DNA from: Fimbriimonadaceae bacterium
GTDB lineage: Bacteria > Armatimonadota > Fimbriimonadia > Fimbriimonadales > Fimbriimonadaceae
Assembly: GCA_019638675.1 (NCBI GenBank)
Contig: JAHBTE010000001.1
Span: forward strand, 1,706,605-1,770,604
Direction: 5' to 3'
DNA: 64,000 nucleotides
Made by a program: the position numbers and the translations under genes. Below, in pieces: positions 25,948 to 33,255 of this stretch. Below the pieces are notes generated by a model. The model was not told where the DNA came from. It saw only the letters and a list, made by a program, of their open reading frames with translations, and did no database searches. Positions within the stretch are counted from its first letter, which is position 1, and each line of letters begins with the position of its first letter.

Positions 25948-26268
25948 TTTATGGATATGATGACAAATTCGGCACCCAGGAGCGACTCTGGCTTTCCGAC
26001 TATTGGCACTCCAAACAATCCAGATACGCAAGCTGCAACCGAACATCTAGCCGCTTTTGAGCGCAACACTCGTGAACTCGTTGACGCACAACGGATCGTA
26101 CTGGGCGGCGGTGAAGTTGGCAGGGTATGAATCACTGCGGTTGACGTGTTCGGCAAGAAGGGAACGATCAGCCGAGGTGCAAGCTTTGGCGATCAGTTCG
26201 AAGATGTATTTCGTCAGCTAGCGCAGGAAATGCTCGATGGTGAGCGGCGATCACTTGGTTTCAGTTAG
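25936..26268 (+). pseudogene. Interrupted reading frame in the island, unknown
   Basis: One frame reads NSAPRSDSGFPTIGTPNNPD, TEHLAAFERNTRELVDAQ, RIVLGGGEVGRV, meets TGA at 26128-26130, and continues in frame with ITAVDVFGKKGTISRGASFG and DQFEDVFRQLAQEML to TAG at 26268. Both halves look protein-like, so a former gene of about 110 aa with one nonsense codon is plausible. It overlaps the start of the integrase remnant on the other strand. Function not recognised; low certainty. Confidence 0.35.
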
Positions 26269-26276
26269 AATATGGT

Positions 26277-26465
26277 ATGGCTGAAACGGAAGTAAAAGCA
26301 GACGTTGAACTGGCAACCCCAATAATTCAATCCCGTTATACTAGCAAGGCACAGTTTTCATCGCTTGCTGGCAAGATTGTTAAAGTAGAGAACGGCAAAC
26401 TTTTTCTCTTATGGGGAGAGAATACGAAAATGCCTCGTTGGATTGAAGTCGGCGATCCTGAATAA
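26277..26465 (+). CDS. Hypothetical protein, 62 aa (island)
   Basis: A small soluble protein (SRYTSKAQFSSLAGKIVKVE, LFLLWGENTKMPRWIEVGD) with no family I recognise; it reads like a small beta-barrel. TAGAAT (26266-26271) five nt before ATG fits the leaderless pattern of this genome. It lies inside the tRNA-Ser island upstream of the NYN gene, with about 127 bp between them. Confidence 0.5.
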   Translation: MAETEVKADVELATPIIQSRYTSKAQFSSLAGKIVKVENGKLFLLWGENTKMPRWIEVGDPE

Positions 26466-26537
26466 AAAACCGGTAATTATACTGGTCATGACAAGCATAC
26501 ATTTTACTGATTCTTAGGCAATAATATTATCAGATCC

Positions 26538-26592
26538 CTTCGGGGCATGACCCCGGAGTGAAGGCCGCCTCATAAGGGCGGCTTTCGATTTT
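26538..26592 (+). promoter_or_regulatory. Two consecutive hairpins abutting the NYN gene
   Basis: CTTCGGGG / CCCCGGAG around CATGA (26538-26558), then GCCGCC / GGCGGC around TCATAAG (26564-26582) with TTTCGATTTT. The second looks like a terminator, but the ATG of the NYN gene begins directly after its T-rich tail, with no room for a Shine-Dalgarno. Either it terminates the 62-aa gene and NYN starts from an internal promoter, or it is a leader controlling NYN. Confidence 0.6.
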
Positions 26593-27270
26593 ATGGCAAA
26601 TCAAATTCCAGTCTGTGTTTATATTGATGGGTTTAATTTGTACCACTCCCAGTTAGAAGGCCATCCGGTTAGATGGTTGAATTTACAAATGCTAGCTGAG
26701 GAATTTATTGAGCCTGGCGAAGAATTAGTTACAGTCGAGTATTTCACTGCGAAAGCAAATTACGTACCATGGAGTCCAGATCGCATCACTCGCCAAAAAG
26801 CGTACTGGGATGCTCTTGACTTACTCTGTCCCAAGTTGGTGAAGGTATTTGGAGACTTTAGAGTTGATCAAAAAACATTTTATGACTGGGAAGATTTTAA
26901 CTATCAGACTGGATTAAGGGCCGGGCTAGCGAGGAAGCCAAATGCACATGATGTAGCGAAAACCGAGGAGAAGGGGTCAGATGTGAAGTTGGCGAGTCAT
27001 TTGGTTCGCGATGCGTATTTAGACCGCTTTGAAAAGGCTATTGTAATAACTAACGATTCAGATCAGGTCGAACCCGTTTCTATTGTTCATTCCCTGGGCA
27101 AAAAAGTAATTCTCGTGTGTCCAAAAACTAAAGATCATAAGTTACCAAGGGAATTCACGGGGCGATGCGCTTTTATGCTCAAACTTCACAACGCTGTGTT
27201 AAATCGCTGTCAGATGCCTGATCCTGTCTCTGTTAATGGGCGCGTAATTCATAAACCTGTTGGCTACTAG
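26593..27270 (+). CDS. NYN-domain (PIN-like) protein, predicted ribonuclease
   Basis: 225 aa. Motifs of the NYN/LabA family: VYIDGFNLYH (Asp12, Asn15), a middle acidic KGSDVKLASHLVRDAY (Asp130) and AIVITNDSDQVEPV (Asp155, Asp157), followed by GKKVILVCP. These acidic residues build the metal site of PIN-fold RNases. Family knowledge: NYN proteins act in RNA turnover, and some in defence or toxin systems. Here it is cargo of the tRNA-Ser island with a 100-aa hypothetical gene 24 bp downstream, possibly its partner. Target unknown. The start has no Shine-Dalgarno and follows a hairpin. Confidence 0.88.
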   Translation: MANQIPVCVYIDGFNLYHSQLEGHPVRWLNLQMLAEEFIEPGEELVTVEYFTAKANYVPWSPDRITRQKAYWDALDLLCPKLVKVFGDFRVDQKTFYDWEDFNYQTGLRAGLARKPNAHDVAKTEEKGSDVKLASHLVRDAYLDRFEKAIVITNDSDQVEPVSIVHSLGKKVILVCPKTKDHKLPREFTGRCAFMLKLHNAVLNRCQMPDPVSVNGRVIHKPVGY

Positions 27271-27294
27271 CACCAACGTCTCAAGCCTTCACAG

Positions 27295-27597
27295 ATGGCG
27301 TTTCCAATCGTTTTATCGTTTGACCACAAGCAAAATCGGATTGGTCGCGACTGGCTCATGGTCATGGCTGAGGGAAGCTATAAAGCGAATCGCGGGGATC
27401 GCCAGTCCGGTTGGGACTTGATCAATTTTCCCGGTTGTTGGCAACATGAGATCACTTTCAATGCCATGCTTAACCCGACGTGGCCAGAGTCGGCATTGAA
27501 GACTATGAATTATGGTGTTTATGCGAAATATGGGGTTGGCAGTCTGACCTTTAGCGACTCCGATGACTGGGAGGATGCGATGTATCTGGCGAAATAG
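27295..27597 (+). CDS. Hypothetical protein, 100 aa (island, downstream of NYN)
   Basis: A soluble Trp/Tyr-rich protein (SGWDLINFPGCWQHEITFN, YGVYAKYGVGSLTFSDSDDW) with an acidic C-terminus. No family recognised. It starts 24 bp after the NYN stop on the same strand, so co-expression is likely. As a small acidic partner it could be an immunity or regulatory protein, but nothing in the sequence proves that. Confidence 0.5.
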   Translation: MAFPIVLSFDHKQNRIGRDWLMVMAEGSYKANRGDRQSGWDLINFPGCWQHEITFNAMLNPTWPESALKTMNYGVYAKYGVGSLTFSDSDDWEDAMYLAK

Positions 27598-27940
27598 GTT
27601 GGATTAAAAAAAAGCAGAGTGCGACGAGGATTATATTTATACGCATACTCTCTAAAATATTAACCAGCCAAGTGCTGTTCTCTATGTACGGATTTGGGGC
27701 ACCTGATTTCAAAAGAGTTTTGTTCGAATCACTCTCGCTCCGCCATTCTTACTTTTTCCTGACTTATCTAAGCAAATGTAAATTTCTGTTCAGGTTCTAT
27801 TCAGACTCACGCTCTACATTTATGCACAGGGTTTTGATCATGAACATTGTGCTCAGTAAGCGATTGGGGTTTTTTGCGCAATCTGCAGCACTTTGGATTG
27901 TTCAATCTGTGGCTAAAATCTTATTAGGAGGCGAGTCAAA
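27598..27940 (+). other. Gap between island and histidine kinase, holding the right attachment site
   Basis: AT-rich, 343 bp. Its one clear element is the tRNA-Ser 3'-end copy at 27722-27745. A frame from 27672 to 27944 is open and its stop overlaps the kinase TTG start, but it runs across the attachment site and has no protein-like signature, so I do not call it. A shorter part from ATG 27841 (MNIVLSKRLGFFAQSAALW) could be a leader peptide for the kinase, speculatively. Confidence 0.5.
27722..27745 (+). repeat. Right attachment site (attR), copy of the tRNA-Ser 3' end
   Basis: GTTCGAATCACTCTCGCTCC plus GCCA matches the tRNA-Ser 3' end at 25329-25352 in 23 of 24 positions (A instead of C at 27731). 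Same orientation as the tRNA. Confidence 0.9.
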
Positions 27941-29557
27941 TTGACTTGCGCTGCTTCTTCTAATATGAAACATAAACTAGCCCGTCGGGATTTGGCCGAC
28001 GAAATGATCCAACCATTGCTCAAGGCCGTGCTTGAGGAATCTGAACACGGGGTTTTGGTTACCGACCTTCAACACCGATCTTTGGTTTGCAATGCGCGCT
28101 TTGGCGAAATCTGGGATATTGATATCAACCGTGTGGTTTCAACCGATGTTGAAGATGTCCGTCAACAAGTGCGGGATCGGATCATCAACGAAGATAAATG
28201 GGAAGCCAACCTCGCGGAAGTGTATTCCGATCCTCACGCGGTTCAATCAGATGAAATCCGCTTTGTTAAGCCAAATAAAACGATTCGACGCTACACCGGG
28301 CCGGTTTATTTGGAAGACGGTACTCCGGTCGGTCGGCTGTGGACGTTTCTTGACATTACACGCGAAGCAAAACGCCGCCGCCAACTAGAAGCAATCCACT
28401 CCGCGGCAATGCTGGTTGACCCTGACCCGGTCAAGGTTTATCAAAGCCTGGTTGACCAAGTAGCGGGCCATTTTGATTCGTTCGCGTTGCTAAGTATCCG
28501 CAAAGGAGACTTTATGGAGTTCAGAGCCGTAGGGCCAGAATCGAACCCAGCGAAGCAAGTTTCAGGAAACAAACTATCGGATTCTTTCTGCCAGTTCTGC
28601 CTTTCAATGGATCGCCCGATCATCATTCAAGATGCAACCCGCGATTTGAGGATGGATTCGCTGTTGCCGGCAAGGGCAGGATTAACTCGATATGCGGGTG
28701 TGCCTGTGCGTCATTCCAGCGGCAGAACAATCGGCACACTTTGTATATTAGATGCGAGGTCAGAAGAGAAACTTGACCAAGACGACCTTCAATTTTTGGC
28801 GCAAATTGCTTCTCGAATTGCCGGGGAGCTAGAACGCGAGGAGTATCTCAAATCTCTTGAATCTGATTTAGAGGTTACGCAAGATACGCTCGCCAACACG
28901 CAGGAAAAGCTGATCCAAAGTGAAAAGCTTGCCGTCACAGGCACGCTTTCGGCGAGCGTGGCGCACGATATTCGAAACATCTTGGCGTCTACTCGGCTGC
29001 AACTGGATTTTGGGCAAGGCGACGTCCCCGCAAAAATGGCGATGATGGCGACTCAGCTTGATCGCTTTGAGGTTTTAGCTCACCGTCTGCTGTCTTATTC
29101 TCGCCCGACTCGCTCAAGTATGAGCACGGTTGATCTTAACGAGATCGTTCTGAACGTAATTACGCTTTTGGAAGCGCAAGCCAATATCCAACAAGTCAAG
29201 CTTGAAACCAATCTCCAAGCCGATGATCATTGGGTAGAGGGTGATGAAGGCCGACTGGAGCACCTGCTGGTGAACTTGATTTTGAATGGCATCCAAGCGA
29301 TGCCAGAAGGGGGAACGGTACTTGTGAGTTGCCTTGATCATCCAGACGGATTGGAGGTTCAAGTATCCGACCAGGGCGTTGGGATAGAGCAAGAAATGCT
29401 TAACCAGATTTTTGAGCCGTTCGTTTCCCATCGAGCAAACGGTTACGGGCTCGGATTATTCAGTTGCCGAGAGATCGCCCGCGCTCACAACGCGGAACTG
29501 ATCTGCGAATCCGAACCTGGCAAAGGAACGACATTTTCCATTCAATTCAAAAGGTAG
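27941..29557 (+). CDS. PAS-GAF sensor histidine kinase
   Basis: 538 aa, no membrane segment, so a cytoplasmic sensor. PAS domain at about 25-145 (EHGVLVTDLQHRSLVCNARF, WTFLDITREAKRRRQ), GAF at about 160-300 (RYAGVPVRHSSGRTIGTLCI), a coiled linker, then the phosphoacceptor SVAHDIRNILAST (His at about 342) and HATPase_c with NLILNGIQAMPEGG, VSDQGVGIE and GYGLGLFSCREI. TTG start with AGGAGG nine nt upstream; ATG 27965 is an alternative. The response regulator begins 5 bp after the stop, forming a two-component pair. The signal is unknown. Confidence 0.95.
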   Translation: MTCAASSNMKHKLARRDLADEMIQPLLKAVLEESEHGVLVTDLQHRSLVCNARFGEIWDIDINRVVSTDVEDVRQQVRDRIINEDKWEANLAEVYSDPHAVQSDEIRFVKPNKTIRRYTGPVYLEDGTPVGRLWTFLDITREAKRRRQLEAIHSAAMLVDPDPVKVYQSLVDQVAGHFDSFALLSIRKGDFMEFRAVGPESNPAKQVSGNKLSDSFCQFCLSMDRPIIIQDATRDLRMDSLLPARAGLTRYAGVPVRHSSGRTIGTLCILDARSEEKLDQDDLQFLAQIASRIAGELEREEYLKSLESDLEVTQDTLANTQEKLIQSEKLAVTGTLSASVAHDIRNILASTRLQLDFGQGDVPAKMAMMATQLDRFEVLAHRLLSYSRPTRSSMSTVDLNEIVLNVITLLEAQANIQQVKLETNLQADDHWVEGDEGRLEHLLVNLILNGIQAMPEGGTVLVSCLDHPDGLEVQVSDQGVGIEQEMLNQIFEPFVSHRANGYGLGLFSCREIARAHNAELICESEPGKGTTFSIQFKR

Positions 29558-29562
29558 AAAAC

Positions 29563-30261
29563 ATGGCCAAAATTCTCGTAATTGACGACGACCGTTTCAT
29601 ATTGAAATCACTGAAAGACATCCTCACAGCAGAGAAGTTTGAAGTGACGGTCGCGGCAAATGCAGTGGATGGCTACCGAGCACTTACAGAAAACGTTCCT
29701 GCGCTTTTAATACTTGATGTGAATATGCCAGACGAAGATGGTTTCTCACTTTGCCGCAAAATTCGCTCGAAATATACGATGCCGATCTTGATGCTAAGCA
29801 GCCGCAACGAAACAATTGATAAAGTCATCGGGCTGGAAATGGGTGCCGATGATTATCTCACCAAACCGTTTGAATCCCGAGAATTACTGGCGAGAATTCG
29901 CGCGCAACTCCGGCGTAACAAAGAATACACGGAGGCGAACGAGAACACAGCTATGCAAGCTGGCGAACTGGAAATGGATTTGGATAAGTGGCAAGTTCGA
30001 GTGCGTGGGGAAGTGATTCCGCTGACTTCGCTTGAGTTTCGTTTGGTCGAATATATGCTTCAAAACTCCGGTCGGGTTCTCAGCCGGGATCAGATTTTTG
30101 AGCGAGTTTGGGGTTACGATGAAGCGTTTAATCAGAACTCTCTCGAGGTCATGGTTTACCGTTTGCGGCAGAAATTGGAAAAGCCCTTAGGCAAGCGGTT
30201 GATCCACACGGTTCGTGGCTATGGCTATCGCCTTGAAGTCACAGAAAATGTCGCCAGTTAG
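29563..30261 (+). CDS. OmpR/PhoB-family response regulator
   Basis: 232 aa from ATG 29563 (MAKILVIDDDRFILKSL). Receiver domain: acidic pocket VIDDD, phosphoacceptor Asp52 in LLILDVNMPDEDG, Lys in DYLTKPFESREL. The C-terminal winged helix is complete (LTSLEFRLVEYMLQNSGRV, SRDQIFERVWGY, VMVYRLRQKLE, HTVRGYGYRLE). Paired with the kinase directly upstream. The Gly-rich exported protein 93 bp downstream is a candidate target. Confidence 0.97.
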   Translation: MAKILVIDDDRFILKSLKDILTAEKFEVTVAANAVDGYRALTENVPALLILDVNMPDEDGFSLCRKIRSKYTMPILMLSSRNETIDKVIGLEMGADDYLTKPFESRELLARIRAQLRRNKEYTEANENTAMQAGELEMDLDKWQVRVRGEVIPLTSLEFRLVEYMLQNSGRVLSRDQIFERVWGYDEAFNQNSLEVMVYRLRQKLEKPLGKRLIHTVRGYGYRLEVTENVAS

Positions 30262-30354
30262 AAAAATCAGCTCGTTCCTCATTGTTTCCTCATAAGCGAA
30301 ACATAGAATCATAGTGTCATAAGGCCATTTCGGCTTTAGCGAAACAGGAACGAT

Positions 30355-31647
30355 ATGAAACAACAAACGATTCTCATCTCTGCCCTAGCTGTCCTGAGCG
30401 TTGCTGGGATTGGCTATGCAGGATTTTCTGCGACCCAAAACAAATCCACCGCGCTTGTTCCCATAGTCCGCGGTGAAAACGGTCAAGTTGATGGAATGAC
30501 CGGCAGCGCTTCCGATCTGATCCTTGCTGGCAATACCGAAGGCGATGGTCAAGTCCGAGGTCAAGGTGGACAACAACAAGGTGGCGGACAAGGCGGCTTT
30601 GGCGGCGGTCAACGACAGGGCGGCCCTGGTCAAGATGGACAAGGTGGGCCAGGTGGTCAAATGCGAATGCCAGCTAATCCTCCTATGGCATTGCTGATGG
30701 ATCCAAAGGTGAAAGCGGAGCTTAAGCTGACCGACGAGCAAATTCAAAAGATTCAAGACGGAATCCGTGAACTCATGCCTCAAGGTGGCCCGGGCGGCCC
30801 TCCTCCAGGTGAAGGCGGTGGACAAGGCGGATTCGGCGGCGGTCAACGGCAACAAGGCGGTGGTCAAGGTCAAGGCGGAGTTGGCGGTGGTCAACGACAA
30901 GGTGCTGGCGGACAAGGCCAAGCAGGCGGTGGAAATGGTCAAGCTGGCCCACGCAACGGCGGTGGTCAAGGCGGCCCTGGCGGACAAATGCGCGGTCAAG
31001 ACCCAGAAATGATGGCAAAGATGGACGCAGTTCTCAAGGCCAACATGAACGAAAAGCAGTACAACCGCTATAAGCAGCTAGAACTCCAATTCACGGGTGC
31101 ACGTGCCTTATTAAGCCCAGAAGTTTCTGAAAAACTTGGTTTGAGTGAAGACCAAAAGCAACAAATCATGGAAATCATGCGTTCGCAACGACGTGGTTTC
31201 GGTGGTGGCCCAGGCGGCCCTCCTCCAGGTGATGGCGGTGGACAAGGTGGCTTCGGTGGAGGCGGCCAAGGTGGTCAGCGACAAGGCGGTCAGGGTCAAG
31301 CTGGTGGCGGACAACGCCAAGGCGGTGGACAAGGCGGATTTGGTGGCGGTCAACAAGGTGGCCCAGGCGAACCTCCAACCCCCGAAGAAATCAAGAAGAT
31401 GGAAGAGGAATTGAACGCAAAGGTTCTGGCTGTCCTCACAGATTCTCAACGAACTAAGTGGAATTCCATGCTTGGTGCCAAGTTTGAATTCAGCCCTCGA
31501 CCTGCACAACAAGGTCGTGGTGGATTCGGCGGTGGCGGACAAGGTGGACCTGGCGGTCAAGGCGGCCCGGGGGGCCCTGGCGGTCGCGGCGGTAATGGCG
31601 GAAACGGCGGCGGGGGAGACACCGAAGAGGTCTCGCTAGTCTTCTAA
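30355..31647 (+). CDS. Exported Gly/Gln-rich protein with three LTXXQ (Spy/CpxP-like) segments
   Basis: 430 aa. N-terminal hydrophobic segment (residues 6-26) suggests export. Three helical segments resemble LTXXQ units: KVKAELKLTDEQIQKIQ (about 120), EKLGLSEDQKQQIMEIM (about 262) and VLAVLTDSQRTKWNSML (about 362). They are separated by low-complexity blocks of GGQGGFGG, GGGQRQ and PGGPPPG. Spy/CpxP proteins are periplasmic chaperones or stress sensors under two-component control, so its place right after a two-component pair fits. Control by that pair is an inference. AGGAACGAT precedes the start. The repeat blocks are likely to vary in length between strains. Confidence 0.8.
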   Translation: MKQQTILISALAVLSVAGIGYAGFSATQNKSTALVPIVRGENGQVDGMTGSASDLILAGNTEGDGQVRGQGGQQQGGGQGGFGGGQRQGGPGQDGQGGPGGQMRMPANPPMALLMDPKVKAELKLTDEQIQKIQDGIRELMPQGGPGGPPPGEGGGQGGFGGGQRQQGGGQGQGGVGGGQRQGAGGQGQAGGGNGQAGPRNGGGQGGPGGQMRGQDPEMMAKMDAVLKANMNEKQYNRYKQLELQFTGARALLSPEVSEKLGLSEDQKQQIMEIMRSQRRGFGGGPGGPPPGDGGGQGGFGGGGQGGQRQGGQGQAGGGQRQGGGQGGFGGGQQGGPGEPPTPEEIKKMEEELNAKVLAVLTDSQRTKWNSMLGAKFEFSPRPAQQGRGGFGGGGQGGPGGQGGPGGPGGRGGNGGNGGGGDTEEVSLVF

Positions 31648-31670
31648 ATCCCATTAACCTGCAAAGAGAT

Positions 31671-31699
31671 GCCCCGTTCGGTCAACTGACCGACGGGGC
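31671..31699 (+). terminator. Hairpin after the Gly-rich gene, probable terminator
   Basis: GCCCCG-TCGGTC / GACCGA-CGGGGC arms around a short loop, located between the convergent Gly-rich and aquaporin genes. It lacks a good T-run (CTCGTT follows). Confidence 0.65.
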
Positions 31700-31722
31700 T
31701 CGTTACTTGGTTGCGTAGCGGT

Positions 31723-32397
31723 TTATTCGCTGATCGGTTCTTCTTCGCCCGGGAGAATCACTTTGTCGTGAAGCAATCCTGCGATGGTTCCGCCCACCAG
31801 AGGGCCAACAATCCAAACCCAAAATTCAGGGCCGAAAACTCCCCCGACGATTGCTGGACCGAGATAACGAGCGGGATTGAGAGCCGCCCCGCTCACCGGG
31901 CCAGTGGCGAGAATCCCAGCAACAATGCTCAAACCAATGTAGAGCGGAGCTTGACCAGGAGATTTCTTACTCACAGCGGTTCCAAAGATCGTTGCCACCA
32001 GGAAGAACGTTGCGATGATCTCCGCAAGTAGAGCCGGAGTAGTTGCGAATCCTGCCCCGAGGGCTGGCGTTCCCGCGCCGACCGCTTCGTTGCCGAGAAT
32101 CGCACCTGCGGCCATCGCTCCGACCGCACCGCCGAAAATCTGGGCGATGACATAACCAAGGAATCCCATGAAGTCCATGCGTTTGGTGATGAGCATCGCA
32201 AACGATACAGCGGGATTGAAGTGCGCTCCGCTTGTTGCGCCGAAAGCGGCGATCATCACCGTAATCGCCAAACCGTGGGCGAGAGCAACCGCGACGAGAG
32301 TTCCACCGGCGTCGCCGGAAAACTTAATGGCAAGGATGCCGATAAAACACAGGGCAAAAACCCCAATGAATTCGGCAATGAGTGCTCGTGGCTTCAT
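31723..32397 (-). CDS. Aquaporin / MIP-family channel
   Basis: 224 aa, six transmembrane helices and the two half-helix NPA motifs: HFNPAV (NPA 61-63) and ALNPAR (NPA 174-176, with the constriction Arg). Passively conducts water or small neutral solutes across the inner membrane. The start MKPRALIAEFIG is typical. The choice between water and glycerol specificity cannot be made securely; the short loops favour a water-type AqpZ. Transcribed away from the downstream sugar isomerase gene. Confidence 0.95.
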   Translation of the reverse strand: MKPRALIAEFIGVFALCFIGILAIKFSGDAGGTLVAVALAHGLAITVMIAAFGATSGAHFNPAVSFAMLITKRMDFMGFLGYVIAQIFGGAVGAMAAGAILGNEAVGAGTPALGAGFATTPALLAEIIATFFLVATIFGTAVSKKSPGQAPLYIGLSIVAGILATGPVSGAALNPARYLGPAIVGGVFGPEFWVWIVGPLVGGTIAGLLHDKVILPGEEEPISE

Positions 32398-32451
32398 TAT
32401 GCGGTTCCAGACGAACCAAAGGCGAATGGAGGAGCGGGTAAAAGTTTAAGC

Positions 32452-33255
32452 GTGAAGATTTCTTGGAGCTTGCAGAGTCAGGAGTTTGCTAATGAATCTG
32501 CGGAGGAGTTGGCGGCAAAGGTCAAAACAGCAGGATTTGATACCTGCACGGTTTTGATCGGTCAGGGTCTGCATGCAACTATCGATGAAATCTATCCCGG
32601 AATGCCGGACTACGTAAATGCGCTTTCCGCCGCGGGAGTTGAGTGCGAAACGGCAGAGCTTGAACTCACACTTGAACAGTTGGTGGGTGAAACCGACTTC
32701 CTGAAACTCCTGCACGCTTGCGGGATCAAAGAATTCGCTGTTTCAACTATTCCAAAGAAAGGCTACTTTGTCCGGTCGCGATTGACTAAAGCACGTGGCT
32801 ACCTAGAAACTCTTGAACCAATCCTTGACGAATACGAAATGAAGTTGCTTTTGCCTGTGGCAGGAGAAAGTTTATTGCCGTCTCCGTCCGCCGCATTCCA
32901 TTTGGTGCGAGGGCTGAAGCCCAATCGTTTTGGAGTACAGCTTGATCCGGGCGGGGCACTCTTCGAGGGGTTTGAAGCCTGGGATTACACGGTGGCAATC
33001 CTAATGGATTATCTAGCTTGCATCACCGTTCGCGACAACGTTTTGCTTCGCCATCCTGGTGCTTCAGACAGCAATAATAAAGGCTGGGCCAGGCGATGGT
33101 CTACGGTTCAAGATGGCATGACCGACTGGGCAGATATGGCGAGGCAGCTTCGCAACATCGAATTTGTGGGCCGCATCGAACTCCGCCCAATGGTCAGCAC
33201 AACCGCCGAAGAACTGAAAGTGGAATTGGATTATCTGAAGTCGCTTTTCGACTAA
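32452..33255 (+). CDS. Sugar phosphate isomerase/epimerase-like TIM-barrel protein
   Basis: 267 aa from GTG 32452. Sequence pattern of AP-endonuclease-2/xylose-isomerase-like barrels: KISWSLQSQEF, ELAAKVKTAGFDTC, LELTLEQLVGETDFLKLLHA, YEMKLLLPVAGESLLPS, FGVQLDPGGALFEG, VRDNVLLRHPGAS, FVGRIELRP. The metal ligands of the family are only partly conserved (Asp in QLDPG, Glu in RIELRP), so catalysis is uncertain. A longer frame extends upstream to 32221 across the aquaporin gene on the other strand; I reject it. GGAGGAG lies about 20 nt before the start. The stop overlaps the rseP stop by 4 bp, convergently. Confidence 0.75.
   Translation: MKISWSLQSQEFANESAEELAAKVKTAGFDTCTVLIGQGLHATIDEIYPGMPDYVNALSAAGVECETAELELTLEQLVGETDFLKLLHACGIKEFAVSTIPKKGYFVRSRLTKARGYLETLEPILDEYEMKLLLPVAGESLLPSPSAAFHLVRGLKPNRFGVQLDPGGALFEGFEAWDYTVAILMDYLACITVRDNVLLRHPGASDSNNKGWARRWSTVQDGMTDWADMARQLRNIEFVGRIELRPMVSTTAEELKVELDYLKSLFD

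Larger units (their letters stand above)
25329..27745. mobile_element. Decayed integrative island in tRNA-Ser, about 2.4 kb
   Basis: The last 24 bases of tRNA-Ser (25329-25352) recur with one mismatch at 27722-27745, in direct orientation. Immediately inside the tRNA copy lies a tyrosine recombinase remnant, pointing to the tRNA, the standard layout of tRNA-integrated elements. Further cargo: an interrupted reading frame (25936-26268), a 62-aa gene, a NYN-domain nuclease and a 100-aa hypothetical gene. The element is inactive as far as its own integrase is concerned, because that gene has a stop codon and no N-terminal part. The content is AT-rich relative to the flanks. Confidence 0.85.

Noticed and set aside
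25353-27721. Island considered as a possible CRISPR or retron locus
   Set aside because: No regularly spaced repeats, reverse transcriptase or msr/msd-like structure; the attachment repeats and integrase remnant explain it.
27672-27944. 90-aa frame ending in the kinase start codon
   Set aside because: It runs through the attachment-site copy of the tRNA and lacks a ribosome-binding site or conserved pattern. A shorter leader peptide remains possible but unproven.
30385-31560. Long antisense frames (149-204 aa) opposite the glycine-rich gene
   Set aside because: They are translations of the GGN/CAA repeats into Thr/Leu/Ala runs; no independent start signal or family pattern.
31723-32201. Overlapping + and - frames in the aquaporin gene (106 aa and 76 aa)
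   Set aside because: The NPA-containing frame accounts for the region fully; the others are shadows.
32221-32451. N-terminal extension of the sugar isomerase-like frame
   Set aside because: It overlaps the first part of the aquaporin gene on the other strand and has no barrel-like sequence; GTG 32452 matches the fold's beginning.
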